Positions 1 to 7,165 of a stretch of DNA of 64,000 nucleotides are shown here, piece after piece. The notes beneath the pieces were generated by a model. That model saw only the letters and a list, made by a program, of their open reading frames with translations. It searched no databases and was not told the origin of the DNA. Each line of letters opens with the position of its first letter. The stretch's first letter is position 1. The position numbers and the translations under genes were made by a program. Where the stretch lies: positions 124,001 through 188,000 of the forward strand of contig NZ_QEOO01000036.1 of NCBI RefSeq assembly GCF_003121585.1, read 5' to 3'. The DNA is from Nocardioides speluncae (lineage in GTDB: Bacteria > Actinomycetota > Actinomycetes > Propionibacteriales > Nocardioidaceae).

Positions 1-22
1 CGCCGCGGACTGACCTCGCGGT

Positions 23-1426
23 CTAGTGGTAGAACTCGGTGAGGACCGCGACCAGCGTGTCGAGGGCGGGCCGGTAGCCGGAGTCGGACGGTGCGGCGAA
101 GCCGACGAGCAGGCCAGAAGGCCGCGGGTGGGTATGGTCGTCGTACAGCTCGCTGAGGCCACGCAGAGCCAGTCCGCGCGTGGCCGCGGCTGCCAGCACC
201 TCCGCCTCCGGGGGTCCTCCGGCCGGCAGAGCCAACAGGGTGTGCAGGCCGGCCGGTACGCCTTTCGCCGTGACTGCAGATAGCGCACCGAGTCGCTCGA
301 GCAGCATCTCGCGCCGACGGCGATAGCGCAGGCGGCTGGCCCGGATGTGGCGGTCGTAGGCGTGGCTGGTGATCAGGTCGGCGAGCACCAGCTGGCCGAG
401 AGTCTCGGTGAACTGGTCGTCGTCGGCCTTCGCCCGTACGACGGGCCCGACCAGCGCCTGCGGCAGCACCATCCAGGCAAGTCGCAGGCCCGGCCCGAGA
501 CTCTTCGACGCCGTACCGCAGTAGGCGACGTGCTCGGACGCCATGCCCTGCAGTGCGCCGACCGGCCGGCGGTCGTAGCGGTACTCGCCGTCGTAGTCGT
601 CCTCGAGAACCAGCCCGCCGGTCGCCCGCGCCCACCGGGCCACCTGCTGACGGCGCGACGGGTGCAGTGGCACACCAACCGGATACTGATGCGACGGCGT
701 GAGCAGGGCCGCCGAGACCGCGGCGCCGAGTGTTTCCACCACTGCTCCGTCGTCGTCGACGGGCAGCGGCACGGTCCGCAGCCCGCTGCGCCGGACGACG
801 CTGCGGAAGGCATCGTGGCTGGGCTCCTCGATGGCGATGGTTCGCGCCCCAGCCGCTGTGAGCGCCATGCCCAGCAGTTGCAGCGACTGGAAGTAGCCGG
901 AGGTGATCACCACTCGGTCCGGCCCGGCGATCACGCCGCGGGTCCTGCCGAGGTAGTCGGCGATCGCCGTGCGTAGCTCGATCCGGCCCTGCGGGTCTCC
1001 TGGTCCGAACACGTCCGGGCGCGCGGCGGACAGCACTCGGCGGGTCGCGGTGAGCCAGGCACGGACGGGGAATGCGCTGAGGTCGGGCCTACCGGGGCGC
1101 AGGTCGTGGGTCGGCGCGAGGTCGCCGCCACCGGCGGACACCGGCCCGGGCAGGTTGGGCGGCAGCGCTGCGACGGTGGTCCCGGACCCAGCACGAGCGG
1201 TGAGGTATCCCTCCGCAGCCAGCTGGTCGTACGCCGCCGTCACGGTGCCGCGGGCCACGCCGAGCTGGTGCGCAAGGACGCGAGTGGAGGGCAGCGCCGT
1301 GCCTCGGGCGAGCCGTCCGGCGCGGATCGCGTCCCGGATCGCGGCCTCGAGCGCGGACCGCCGACCGCGCACGGAGGCGACGTCCAGGTGCAGGTCGATC
1401 CCAAAATCGGACCAAGAACTTGGCAT
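23..1426 (-). CDS. MocR/PdxR-type transcriptional regulator (GntR wHTH fused to aminotransferase fold)
   Basis: 467 residues. Residues about 20-90 form a GntR winged helix (ALPSTRVLAHQLGVARGTV), followed by a fold-type I aminotransferase domain to the C-terminus. The MocR signature DDYDGEYRYD lies before the PLP lysine in TASKS (K308). Known family role: a PLP-binding regulator that senses PLP or an amino-acid adduct and does not act as a transaminase. It is divergent from the dehydrogenase operon starting at 1498, so that operon is the likely target (inference). A TCGGACCA site sits inside its own first codons with its mirror copy upstream, which suits autoregulation. The ATG at 1426 is used; no strong ribosome site is seen. 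Confidence 0.93.
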   Translation of the reverse strand: MPSSWSDFGIDLHLDVASVRGRRSALEAAIRDAIRAGRLARGTALPSTRVLAHQLGVARGTVTAAYDQLAAEGYLTARAGSGTTVAALPPNLPGPVSAGGGDLAPTHDLRPGRPDLSAFPVRAWLTATRRVLSAARPDVFGPGDPQGRIELRTAIADYLGRTRGVIAGPDRVVITSGYFQSLQLLGMALTAAGARTIAIEEPSHDAFRSVVRRSGLRTVPLPVDDDGAVVETLGAAVSAALLTPSHQYPVGVPLHPSRRQQVARWARATGGLVLEDDYDGEYRYDRRPVGALQGMASEHVAYCGTASKSLGPGLRLAWMVLPQALVGPVVRAKADDDQFTETLGQLVLADLITSHAYDRHIRASRLRYRRRREMLLERLGALSAVTAKGVPAGLHTLLALPAGGPPEAEVLAAAATRGLALRGLSELYDDHTHPRPSGLLVGFAAPSDSGYRPALDTLVAVLTEFYH

Positions 1427-1466
1427 AGAACTGGACCTTAACCTGGTCCGATCTGAAGCCTAGATT
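1407..1466 (+). promoter_or_regulatory. Candidate MocR operator and divergent promoter
   Basis: TCGGACCA at 1407-1414 is mirrored exactly by TGGTCCGA at 1444-1451, and a further GGACC half-site lies at 1433-1437. A possible rightward promoter has -35 TTAACC (1438-1443) and -10 TAGATT (1461-1466) with 17-bp spacing, so the last half-site would cover the spacer. MocR regulators usually bind repeated half-sites over the divergent promoter; the assignment here is inference. Confidence 0.5.
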
Positions 1467-1497
1467 CTCGACATCGACGAGAGGATGGGTTCCAAGG

Positions 1498-2376
1498 ATG
1501 GGCAACGAGAAGGTAGCGGTCATCGGGCTCGGGGCAATGGGCGAGCCGATCACTCGCAGGCTGCTGGCCACCGGGCGGGAGCTGACGGTCTGGAACAGGT
1601 CGCCGGCGCCTGTCGCCAGGCTGGCGCGAGCGGGTGCGGCCGCGGCTGCGTCGCCGGCAGCCGCGGCCGCCTCCGCGGACATCGTGATCGTGATGGTCTC
1701 GGACTCGGTGGCGCTGCGTGCAGTGACTGCCGGCCCCACGGGACTACTGGCCGGCCTCCGGCCTGGTGCCGTGGTGGTGCAGATGTCGACGGTCGCGCCG
1801 ACCGACGTCGTGCGCCTGGGCGAGGAGCTCCCGGCCGGCTCCGAGCTGCTGGACGCTCCGGTCCTCGGCAGTATCGGTGAAGCACGCGACGGCACCCTCA
1901 CCATCTTTGCGGGCGGCGCTACCTCGGTCGTGGAACGCACCCGCACGGTGCTGGCTCACCTGGGCGAGGCACTGCATGTCGGCCCGCTCGGTGCAGGTAC
2001 CGCTGCGAAGCTGGTCGCCAACCAGTCGCTGCTCGGCGTACTTGGTGTGCTCGGCGAGTCACTCGCTCTGGCAGGCACTTTGGGGTTGTCGCCGGACGCG
2101 GCGTACGACGTCTTGGACCGCACTCCGCTCGCAGCCCAGGCTCACCGCCGCCGCCTGTCGATCGAGGAGGACGTCTACCCGCCGCGGTTCCGGCTGGCCC
2201 TGGCCCGCAAGGACGCCGACCTGATCGTCGGGGTCGCACGACGAGGCCGGCTGCGACTGGCCGAGGCAGTGGCGAGCTGGCTGGCCGAGGCAGAAGCGGC
2301 CGGCCGTGGCAGCCAGGACTACACCGCGCTGCTCGCACACATCGCCGAGCCTGCGGTGAGCGGAGGCTCGCGATGA
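1498..2376 (+). CDS. NAD(P)-dependent beta-hydroxyacid dehydrogenase (3-hydroxyisobutyrate dehydrogenase family)
   Basis: 292 residues. The N-terminal Rossmann motif is GLGAMG (residues 10-15). The substrate-loop signature is DAPVLGSIGEARDGTL near residue 119, and the catalytic lysine lies in GPLGAGTAAKLVANQ (K171, N175). The family oxidises beta-hydroxyacids or reduces imines and aldehydic acids with NAD(P)H; the substrate cannot be read from sequence. It is first in a tightly coupled operon: its stop overlaps the next start as ATGA at 2373. The operon lies behind a divergent MocR regulator, which hints at amino-acid or vitamin-related metabolism (inference). The ATG at 1498 has an AAGG upstream. 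Confidence 0.9.
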   Translation: MGNEKVAVIGLGAMGEPITRRLLATGRELTVWNRSPAPVARLARAGAAAAASPAAAAASADIVIVMVSDSVALRAVTAGPTGLLAGLRPGAVVVQMSTVAPTDVVRLGEELPAGSELLDAPVLGSIGEARDGTLTIFAGGATSVVERTRTVLAHLGEALHVGPLGAGTAAKLVANQSLLGVLGVLGESLALAGTLGLSPDAAYDVLDRTPLAAQAHRRRLSIEEDVYPPRFRLALARKDADLIVGVARRGRLRLAEAVASWLAEAEAAGRGSQDYTALLAHIAEPAVSGGSR

Positions 2377-3155
2377 TCGTGGTTGCCCACCTCAGCGACA
2401 TCCACATCGACGCCGGACAACGCAGTGTGGATCGCGCTCGTGCCGTCATGGACTACCTGGAACACCTGCCTCACGACCTGGACGCCGTGGTGGTGACCGG
2501 CGACATCGCGGACCACGGCCTGCCCGACGAGTATGAGACCGCCGCGCAGCTACTGACCTCACGGCACCCGGTGCTGGTCTGCCCCGGCAACCACGACGCC
2601 CGTGCCCCCTTCCGCCGGCACCTGCTGGGCGTACCGCCGTCGGACGAGCCGGTGAACACGCTGTACCGAGGCAGCGGCTTCACGATCGCGTTGTGCGACT
2701 CGTCCATACCCGGTCGGGACGACGGTCGCTTGGACGACAGCACGATCGCCTGGCTGGACGGCGGTCTCGAGGAGGTGCCGGCCGACGAGCCGGTGCTGGT
2801 CGGCTTCCACCACCCGCCGGCCGAGCTGCACGAGCCGTTCGTCGACAGCATCCGGCAGTTCGACACCGAGCCGCTCGCCGCACTGGTCAAGCGTCGTCCG
2901 AACATCGTGGCGCTCCTGTGCGGTCACGCGCATACGGCGGCCGCCACCAGCTTCGCCGATCGCCCGATGCTGGTCGCCCCCGGCGTTGTCTCGACCCTGC
3001 GACTACCGTGGGAGCGCGCAACCGCCGAGACCCCGTTGGCCTCCCACGACGACCCTCCGTCGCTGTCGTTCCACGTGCTCGCCGACGGCCGCATCACCAC
3101 TCATCATCGGAGCGTCATGACCAACCTTCCAGTGCCTCGCGAGCGAGAGTCGTGA
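2373..3155 (+). CDS. Calcineurin-like metallophosphoesterase (CpdA/3',5'-cNMP phosphodiesterase type)
   Basis: 260 residues with the full dimetal set: DIH (D9, H11), GDIADHG (D44), GNHD (N73, H74, D75), GFHHPP (H146-147) and GHAH (H185, H187). Such enzymes hydrolyse phosphodiesters or phosphomonoesters, with CpdA (cyclic nucleotide phosphodiesterase) as a close type. There is no signal peptide, so it is cytoplasmic. Start and stop overlap both neighbours (ATGA at 2373, GTGA at 3152), so it is translationally coupled to a dehydrogenase and an inositol-phosphatase-like enzyme. The substrate is probably a small phosphorylated metabolite of the operon (inference). Confidence 0.9.
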   Translation: MIVVAHLSDIHIDAGQRSVDRARAVMDYLEHLPHDLDAVVVTGDIADHGLPDEYETAAQLLTSRHPVLVCPGNHDARAPFRRHLLGVPPSDEPVNTLYRGSGFTIALCDSSIPGRDDGRLDDSTIAWLDGGLEEVPADEPVLVGFHHPPAELHEPFVDSIRQFDTEPLAALVKRRPNIVALLCGHAHTAAATSFADRPMLVAPGVVSTLRLPWERATAETPLASHDDPPSLSFHVLADGRITTHHRSVMTNLPVPRERES

Positions 3156-3934
3156 GGGACGCCGGAGACGACCTCGAGCTCGCATTCGAGGCCTCCGATC
3201 AGGCAGCGGAGCTCGCTCTCGCGCACTTCACGTCCGGTGTCTCGGTCACCGAGAAGGCTGACGGCAGCCCGGTTACCGAAGCCGACCGAGCGGTTGAGCG
3301 GCTGCTGCGGGAGGCGTTGTCCGAGGCGCGACCCGATGACGCGCTACTCGGCGAGGAGCTTGGCGCCCTCGGTGAGTCCGATCGGGTCTGGATCCTCGAC
3401 CCGATCGACGGCACCGGCTTCTTCGCTGGCGGTGATCCGAACTGGAGGATCCACGTCGCGCTCGAGGTCGACGGGGACACCGAGCTCGCAGTCGTCACCT
3501 CGCCTGCGCTGCGACGCTGCTGGTGGGCGACGCGAGGTGGCGGCTCCTTCGAATGCTCCTGGCCGCGCCAGGACGACCAGACACGGCGCCTCGAGGTGAG
3601 CACGACCTCGGCACTCGAAGGCGCCCTCCTCGATGCGCTCGACGACGAGTCCAGAGCTCGCCTCCCACACACCGCGACCCGCCCAGCGACAAGCCCATTG
3701 CCGCTGGTCGAGCTTGTTCGTGGGGAGATCGACGCCTTCCTGGTCGAGCGCTTCCACAAATGGGATCACGCGCCGTGGGTTCTCCTCGTCGAGGAGGCCG
3801 GCGGCCGCTTCACCGACCGGGCAGGCGGCCGGTCCAGCGACCAGGGCGGCGGGCTGTACTCGAACGCCAGCCTCCACAGCCGACTACTCGCCACGCTGAA
3901 CTACCCGGTTCCACGAACGAGTCGTCGGCCGTGA
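3152..3934 (+). CDS. Inositol monophosphatase family phosphatase
   Basis: 260 residues from the GTG at 3152, chosen because it overlaps the previous stop (GTGA) and has GAGCGAGAG upstream; the frame is open further upstream but that stretch lies over the previous gene. IMPase motifs: GEELG, then WILDPIDGT (D83, D86) and the C-terminal WDHAPWVLLVEEAGG metal site. The family dephosphorylates inositol-1-P, histidinol-P, 3'-PAP or fructose-1,6-bisphosphate with Mg2+; which one applies here is not clear. It is the last gene of the three-gene operon. Confidence 0.88.
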   Translation: MRDAGDDLELAFEASDQAAELALAHFTSGVSVTEKADGSPVTEADRAVERLLREALSEARPDDALLGEELGALGESDRVWILDPIDGTGFFAGGDPNWRIHVALEVDGDTELAVVTSPALRRCWWATRGGGSFECSWPRQDDQTRRLEVSTTSALEGALLDALDDESRARLPHTATRPATSPLPLVELVRGEIDAFLVERFHKWDHAPWVLLVEEAGGRFTDRAGGRSSDQGGGLYSNASLHSRLLATLNYPVPRTSRRP

Positions 3935-3959
3935 GACGCGGTGGCTGGTCGGCCTGACC

Positions 3960-5120
3960 TCAGCAGTTGCCCGAGGTTGGCTTTCCGGCGAGCCGGTCGG
4001 CCACCCAGCTGGTGACCTGCGGACTCATCACGGCCGCAGTGAACGCGTGCGCGCCGGTGTTGGTGCGCCAGTAGGTCACGTTGCCGCCGCGACCGCACCA
4101 CGCCGTACGCAGGCTGTCGCTCGTCGCGATCGGGATGATCTCGTCGCCCTGCGAGTGGTAGAGGAGGGTCGGCGCCTTCGGCTTGATCTTGCCGAGGTCC
4201 TGCTCGGCCACGCGGGCCGCCCAGTCCGGCCGGTTCATCAGACCGGGGGAGGTGGTGTAGGAGTCCATCGACTGGCCGGCGTACTTCTCGAAGTCGGCGG
4301 TGCAGTCGTCGGCGATGTCGGCCGCCGCGGCCGTCCCGGCCGCGTTGAGGTCGTCGGCCAGGTCCAGCTCGGGGTACGCCGCGTCCAGGCCGACGCCGGC
4401 GGCGAAGACGAAGCCGGCCTCCGCGTCGCCGTTGTTGTACTCGGCGACCGCGCGCAGATCCGACGGCGGAGCGCCGGCGGCGAACGCCTTGATGTTGAGC
4501 TCCGGTGCGTACGACGCCGCCAGCTCGGCCGCCCAACCGGCGGTCTGCCCGCCCTGCGAGTAGCCGACCACGCCGACCGGCGCGTTGTTGCCCAGCCCGG
4601 AACCGGTGACGCGCTGCGCGGCCCGTACCGCGTCGAGTACGGCGTGGCCCTGGGAGCGCCCGACCGAGTAGGTGTGCGGGCCGGGTGCGCCGAGGCCCTC
4701 GTAGTCGGTGACCACGACCGCGAACCCCTTGCGGGCGTACTGGTGCATCAGCAGGCCCTCGTTCTCGTCGCCGGCGCGCAGGTGCCGCGACGGCGCGCAC
4801 GGGTCGCCGAGGCCATGGGTGCCCGGCGCGTAGCCGACGATCGGGGTAGACGCTGTGGAGCCGTTGGGCACGACCAAGGTGCCGGTGACGGTGTTGCTGG
4901 TGCCGGTGGCGGAGGTCGAGCGGTAGGTGAGCTGCCAGACCTTGGCGTACTCGAAGCCGGGCGCCCAGATGCGGGACGCCGAGACGACGTCGCCGGGTGC
5001 CGCGAAGGCGGGGCCGGACGGAGCGGATGCTGCAGCTGTGGCTGGTGTGGCAGCGGCGAGGGCGAGACCGGCCGTGGCGATAGCGGCCGACCGGAACGAG
5101 GACCTGAGAGAACCGAACAT
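3960..5120 (-). CDS. Secreted lipase, LIP/CAL-A-like alpha/beta hydrolase
   Basis: 386 residues from the ATG at 5120. A GTG lies six bases upstream at 5126, but GAGGAG is spaced five bases from the ATG and would abut the GTG. A signal peptide covers about residues 1-32 (SAAIATAGLALAAATPATAAA). The nucleophile elbow is GYSQGG, with Asp in HSQGDEIIP and His in TGAHAF. Paired cysteines (GDPCAPS, DDCTADF, AWCGRGG, terminal NC) fit an exported enzyme. The family (secretory lipase, PF03583 type) hydrolyses triacylglycerols or esters outside the cell. It is divergent from another secreted lipid hydrolase at 5266. Confidence 0.88.
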   Translation of the reverse strand: MFGSLRSSFRSAAIATAGLALAAATPATAAASAPSGPAFAAPGDVVSASRIWAPGFEYAKVWQLTYRSTSATGTSNTVTGTLVVPNGSTASTPIVGYAPGTHGLGDPCAPSRHLRAGDENEGLLMHQYARKGFAVVVTDYEGLGAPGPHTYSVGRSQGHAVLDAVRAAQRVTGSGLGNNAPVGVVGYSQGGQTAGWAAELAASYAPELNIKAFAAGAPPSDLRAVAEYNNGDAEAGFVFAAGVGLDAAYPELDLADDLNAAGTAAAADIADDCTADFEKYAGQSMDSYTTSPGLMNRPDWAARVAEQDLGKIKPKAPTLLYHSQGDEIIPIATSDSLRTAWCGRGGNVTYWRTNTGAHAFTAAVMSPQVTSWVADRLAGKPTSGNC

Positions 5121-5229
5121 GGGCACTCCTCGAAGGGAAGTCGGGCCTGCGGGGGTGCGGCCCGCTCTTGACCATCTTTGTGGCCCAGGTCACATCTGGG
5201 CAAGGGTCCAGGGCATCCGACTTGGTCTA

Positions 5230-5265
5230 TTGACCGGACAAAGTGAAGTCCGTCACCCTGACCCC
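5230..5265 (+). promoter_or_regulatory. Probable promoter of leaderless sphingomyelinase-like gene
   Basis: TTGACC at 5230-5235 and CACCCT at 5254-5259 are 18 bp apart, placing transcription start at or next to the ATG at 5266. No ribosome site precedes that ATG, which agrees with a leaderless transcript, common in actinobacteria. Inference from spacing only. Confidence 0.4.
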
Positions 5266-6243
5266 ATGACGATCTCGCTGTCCCTCCGTGCCGGACTGCT
5301 CACGGCTGCCCTCGCCCTGTCTTCGGCGGCCGCTGCGCCGGCAGCGACTGCGTCCGGCCCGTCGGCTGTCGCGGCGCCGCGGATCGCGTCGTACAACGTG
5401 TTCATGCTGGCCCGCTCGCTCTACCCCAACTGGGGTCAGCTGACCCGCGCCGACCTGATCGACCGGGAGCGGGTGCTGGACGGTCAGGACGTGGTGGTGC
5501 TGCAGGAGCTGTTCGACAACGAGGCCGGCAACCGCCTGCTCGCGAACCTCAAGGACACCTACCCGAACCAGACCCCGGTCGTCGGCCGCTCGCGGAGTGG
5601 CTGGGACCAGACGCTGGGGGAGTACTCCGGCGCCGCCCCGGAGGACGGCGGCACCGCGATCGTCAGCCGCTGGCCGATCGTGCGCAAGATTCAGCACATC
5701 TACACCGAGGCGTGCGGGGTCGAGGAGTTCTCCAACAAGGGCTTCGCGTACGTCGAGCTCAGGTCGCCTGACGGGCCGGTCCATGTGATCGGCACCCACG
5801 CGCAGGCGACCGACTCGACCTGTGACCTGGCGCCGGCGGAGGTCCGGTCGATCCAGTTCGGCGAGATCGCGGACTTCATCGCGGCCCGGGGCATCCCCGC
5901 CAGCCAGCCCCTGTACGTCGTCGGCGACCTCAACGTCGACCGCTACACCCCTGAGTACGCGGACATGCTCGACCGGCTGGACGCGGTCGGTCCGACGCAC
6001 ACTGGCCACAGCCACTCCTGGGACTGCGACGACAACAGTGTGTGTCGCGACCAGTACGGCACCGGCTGGCGGTCCGAGCACCTCGACTACGTGCTGCCGA
6101 TCGCCGGCCACCCGGCGCCCGCGACGTACGTCAACGAGACCCGGCGGGTGAAGAGCTCGGTCTGGAAGGTGACGTCGTGGTGGACGACGTACTCCTACAA
6201 CGACTACTCGGACCACTACCCGGTCTTCGGGTACGCCTCCTAG
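5266..6243 (+). CDS. Secreted sphingomyelin phosphodiesterase-like enzyme (EEP superfamily)
   Basis: 325 residues from the ATG at 5266; the signal peptide is residues 1-34 (LTAALALSSAAAAPAATA). Neutral-sphingomyelinase layout: SYNVFMLARSLYPNWGQ with the metal-site Asn, VVLQELFDN (metal Glu), GFAYVEL, GTHAQATD (His), VVGDLNVDRYTPEY (Asp/Asn) and SDHYPVFGYAS (catalytic Asp-His). This matches bacterial neutral SMases such as Staphylococcus beta-toxin more closely than DNase I-type nucleases. Expected reaction: hydrolysis of sphingomyelin or related phosphodiester lipids outside the cell with Mg2+. Two cysteine pairs (EACG/STCD and WDCDD/VCRD) fit export. Another possibility is a general phospholipase C of the same fold. 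Confidence 0.85.
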   Translation: MTISLSLRAGLLTAALALSSAAAAPAATASGPSAVAAPRIASYNVFMLARSLYPNWGQLTRADLIDRERVLDGQDVVVLQELFDNEAGNRLLANLKDTYPNQTPVVGRSRSGWDQTLGEYSGAAPEDGGTAIVSRWPIVRKIQHIYTEACGVEEFSNKGFAYVELRSPDGPVHVIGTHAQATDSTCDLAPAEVRSIQFGEIADFIAARGIPASQPLYVVGDLNVDRYTPEYADMLDRLDAVGPTHTGHSHSWDCDDNSVCRDQYGTGWRSEHLDYVLPIAGHPAPATYVNETRRVKSSVWKVTSWWTTYSYNDYSDHYPVFGYAS

Positions 6244-6244
6244 G

Positions 6245-6982
6245 TCAGAGGCGGGCCAGCACCATGCCGCCGTGGATGCCGACCACCTGACCGGTGGTGA
6301 AGCCGGCCTCGGCCGAGGCCAGGTGGGCGACGAGGGCGGCGATCTCGGCGGGCGTGCCGGGGCGGCCGACCGGCGTCTTCGAGACACGATCGGCGATCAG
6401 GGCGTCGGTACGCCGGCTGTCCCAGAAGCCGGTCTCCGGTACGAAACCTGGCGCGACCGCATTGACTGTGATCCCCTCGGGCGCGAGCTGTCCTGCGAGA
6501 TCGGTGACCCAGTTGTTGACCGCAGCCTTGGCTGCGCCGTACGAGCCGGCGCCCTTGAGGGAGGCCACCGAGCTCACCGCGACGATTCGGCCGCCCGGCC
6601 GGGTGAGTCGGGGGAGTAGTGCTTCGGTCAGCAGCACCGCGGAGACGACGTTGAGGCGGTAGGTCTCGATCCACCGCCGCGCTGTGCCGGCGAGGGACTC
6701 ATCGTCGACGGTGACGCTTCCACCGGCGTTGTGGACGAGTACGTCGACGTGGTCAGGCAGCCCGTCCGCGAGTGCGGTCACGTCGGCCACCGAGGTGACG
6801 TCGGCAGGCCAGGTGAAGACCCGGTCGGCGCCGACCTGGGCGTTGATCTCCTTCGCCGCCTCGTCGAGCACATCGGCCCGCCGGCCGACGATGACGACCC
6901 GGTCGCCGTCGCTCGCCATCCGCTCCGCGATCGCCCGTCCGATCCCCGTCCCGCCACCGGTCACCACTGCCAGTCGTGTCAC
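6245..6982 (-). CDS. SDR-family oxidoreductase (FabG-like)
   Basis: 245 residues from the GTG at 6982; the frame opens further upstream, but only this start gives the canonical N-terminus VTRLAVVTGGGTGIG. Cofactor motif TGGGTGIG, NAG in VHNAGGS, catalytic Ser in VSSVASLKG, and Tyr/Lys in SYGAAK. The C-terminus ENDS in a FabG-like GQVVGIHGGM. Classical SDRs oxidise or reduce alcohol/ketone pairs with NAD(P)H; the substrate is unknown. It sits alone and converges with the sphingomyelinase-like gene one base from its stop. Confidence 0.9.
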   Translation of the reverse strand: MTRLAVVTGGGTGIGRAIAERMASDGDRVVIVGRRADVLDEAAKEINAQVGADRVFTWPADVTSVADVTALADGLPDHVDVLVHNAGGSVTVDDESLAGTARRWIETYRLNVVSAVLLTEALLPRLTRPGGRIVAVSSVASLKGAGSYGAAKAAVNNWVTDLAGQLAPEGITVNAVAPGFVPETGFWDSRRTDALIADRVSKTPVGRPGTPAEIAALVAHLASAEAGFTTGQVVGIHGGMVLARL

Positions 6983-6999
6983 GGCAGCGAACCTATCGC

Positions 7000-7062
7000 C
7001 CGGTTGGTCGAGCAGGTTGCGCAGCAACCGTCGTCGAGACCACCACCTCGCTGCTCGACCAC
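7000..7062. repeat. REP-like palindromic element, copy 1
   Basis: Inner stem GGTTGC (7015-7020) / GCAACC (7024-7029) and outer stem GGTCGAGCAG (7006-7015) / CTGCTCGACC (7051-7060). In reverse complement it matches the elements at 7112 and 41220 (CTCGAC..GGTTGCTGCGCAACC). Confidence 0.7.
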
Positions 7063-7075
7063 CCAGAAAAGGCGG

Positions 7076-7107
7076 AAGCCCCCGCCGGATCGCTCCGGCG
7101 GGGGCTT
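7076..7107 (-). terminator. Strong hairpin terminator of the M4 protease gene
   Basis: A perfect 13-bp stem AAGCCCCCGCCGG / CCGGCGGGGGCTT with loop ATCGCT. On the minus strand it follows the protease stop at 7166 and is trailed by CCTTTTC. Confidence 0.8.
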
Positions 7108-7111
7108 CGTG

Positions 7112-7156
7112 CCTTGGTTTCGAGATGGTCGCTAGCGCGACCTCCTCAACCAGCGG
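7112..7156. repeat. REP-like palindromic element, copy 2
   Basis: Reads CCTTGGTTTCGAGAT, then stem GGTCGC / GCGACC, then CTCCTCAACCAGCGG. It matches 41236-41279 except for paired changes in the stem and a few other bases. Confidence 0.75.
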
Positions 7157-7165
7157 CTGTTGGTG

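Noticed and set aside
1..22. End of an upstream gene
   Set aside because: Too short to call; nothing recognisable.
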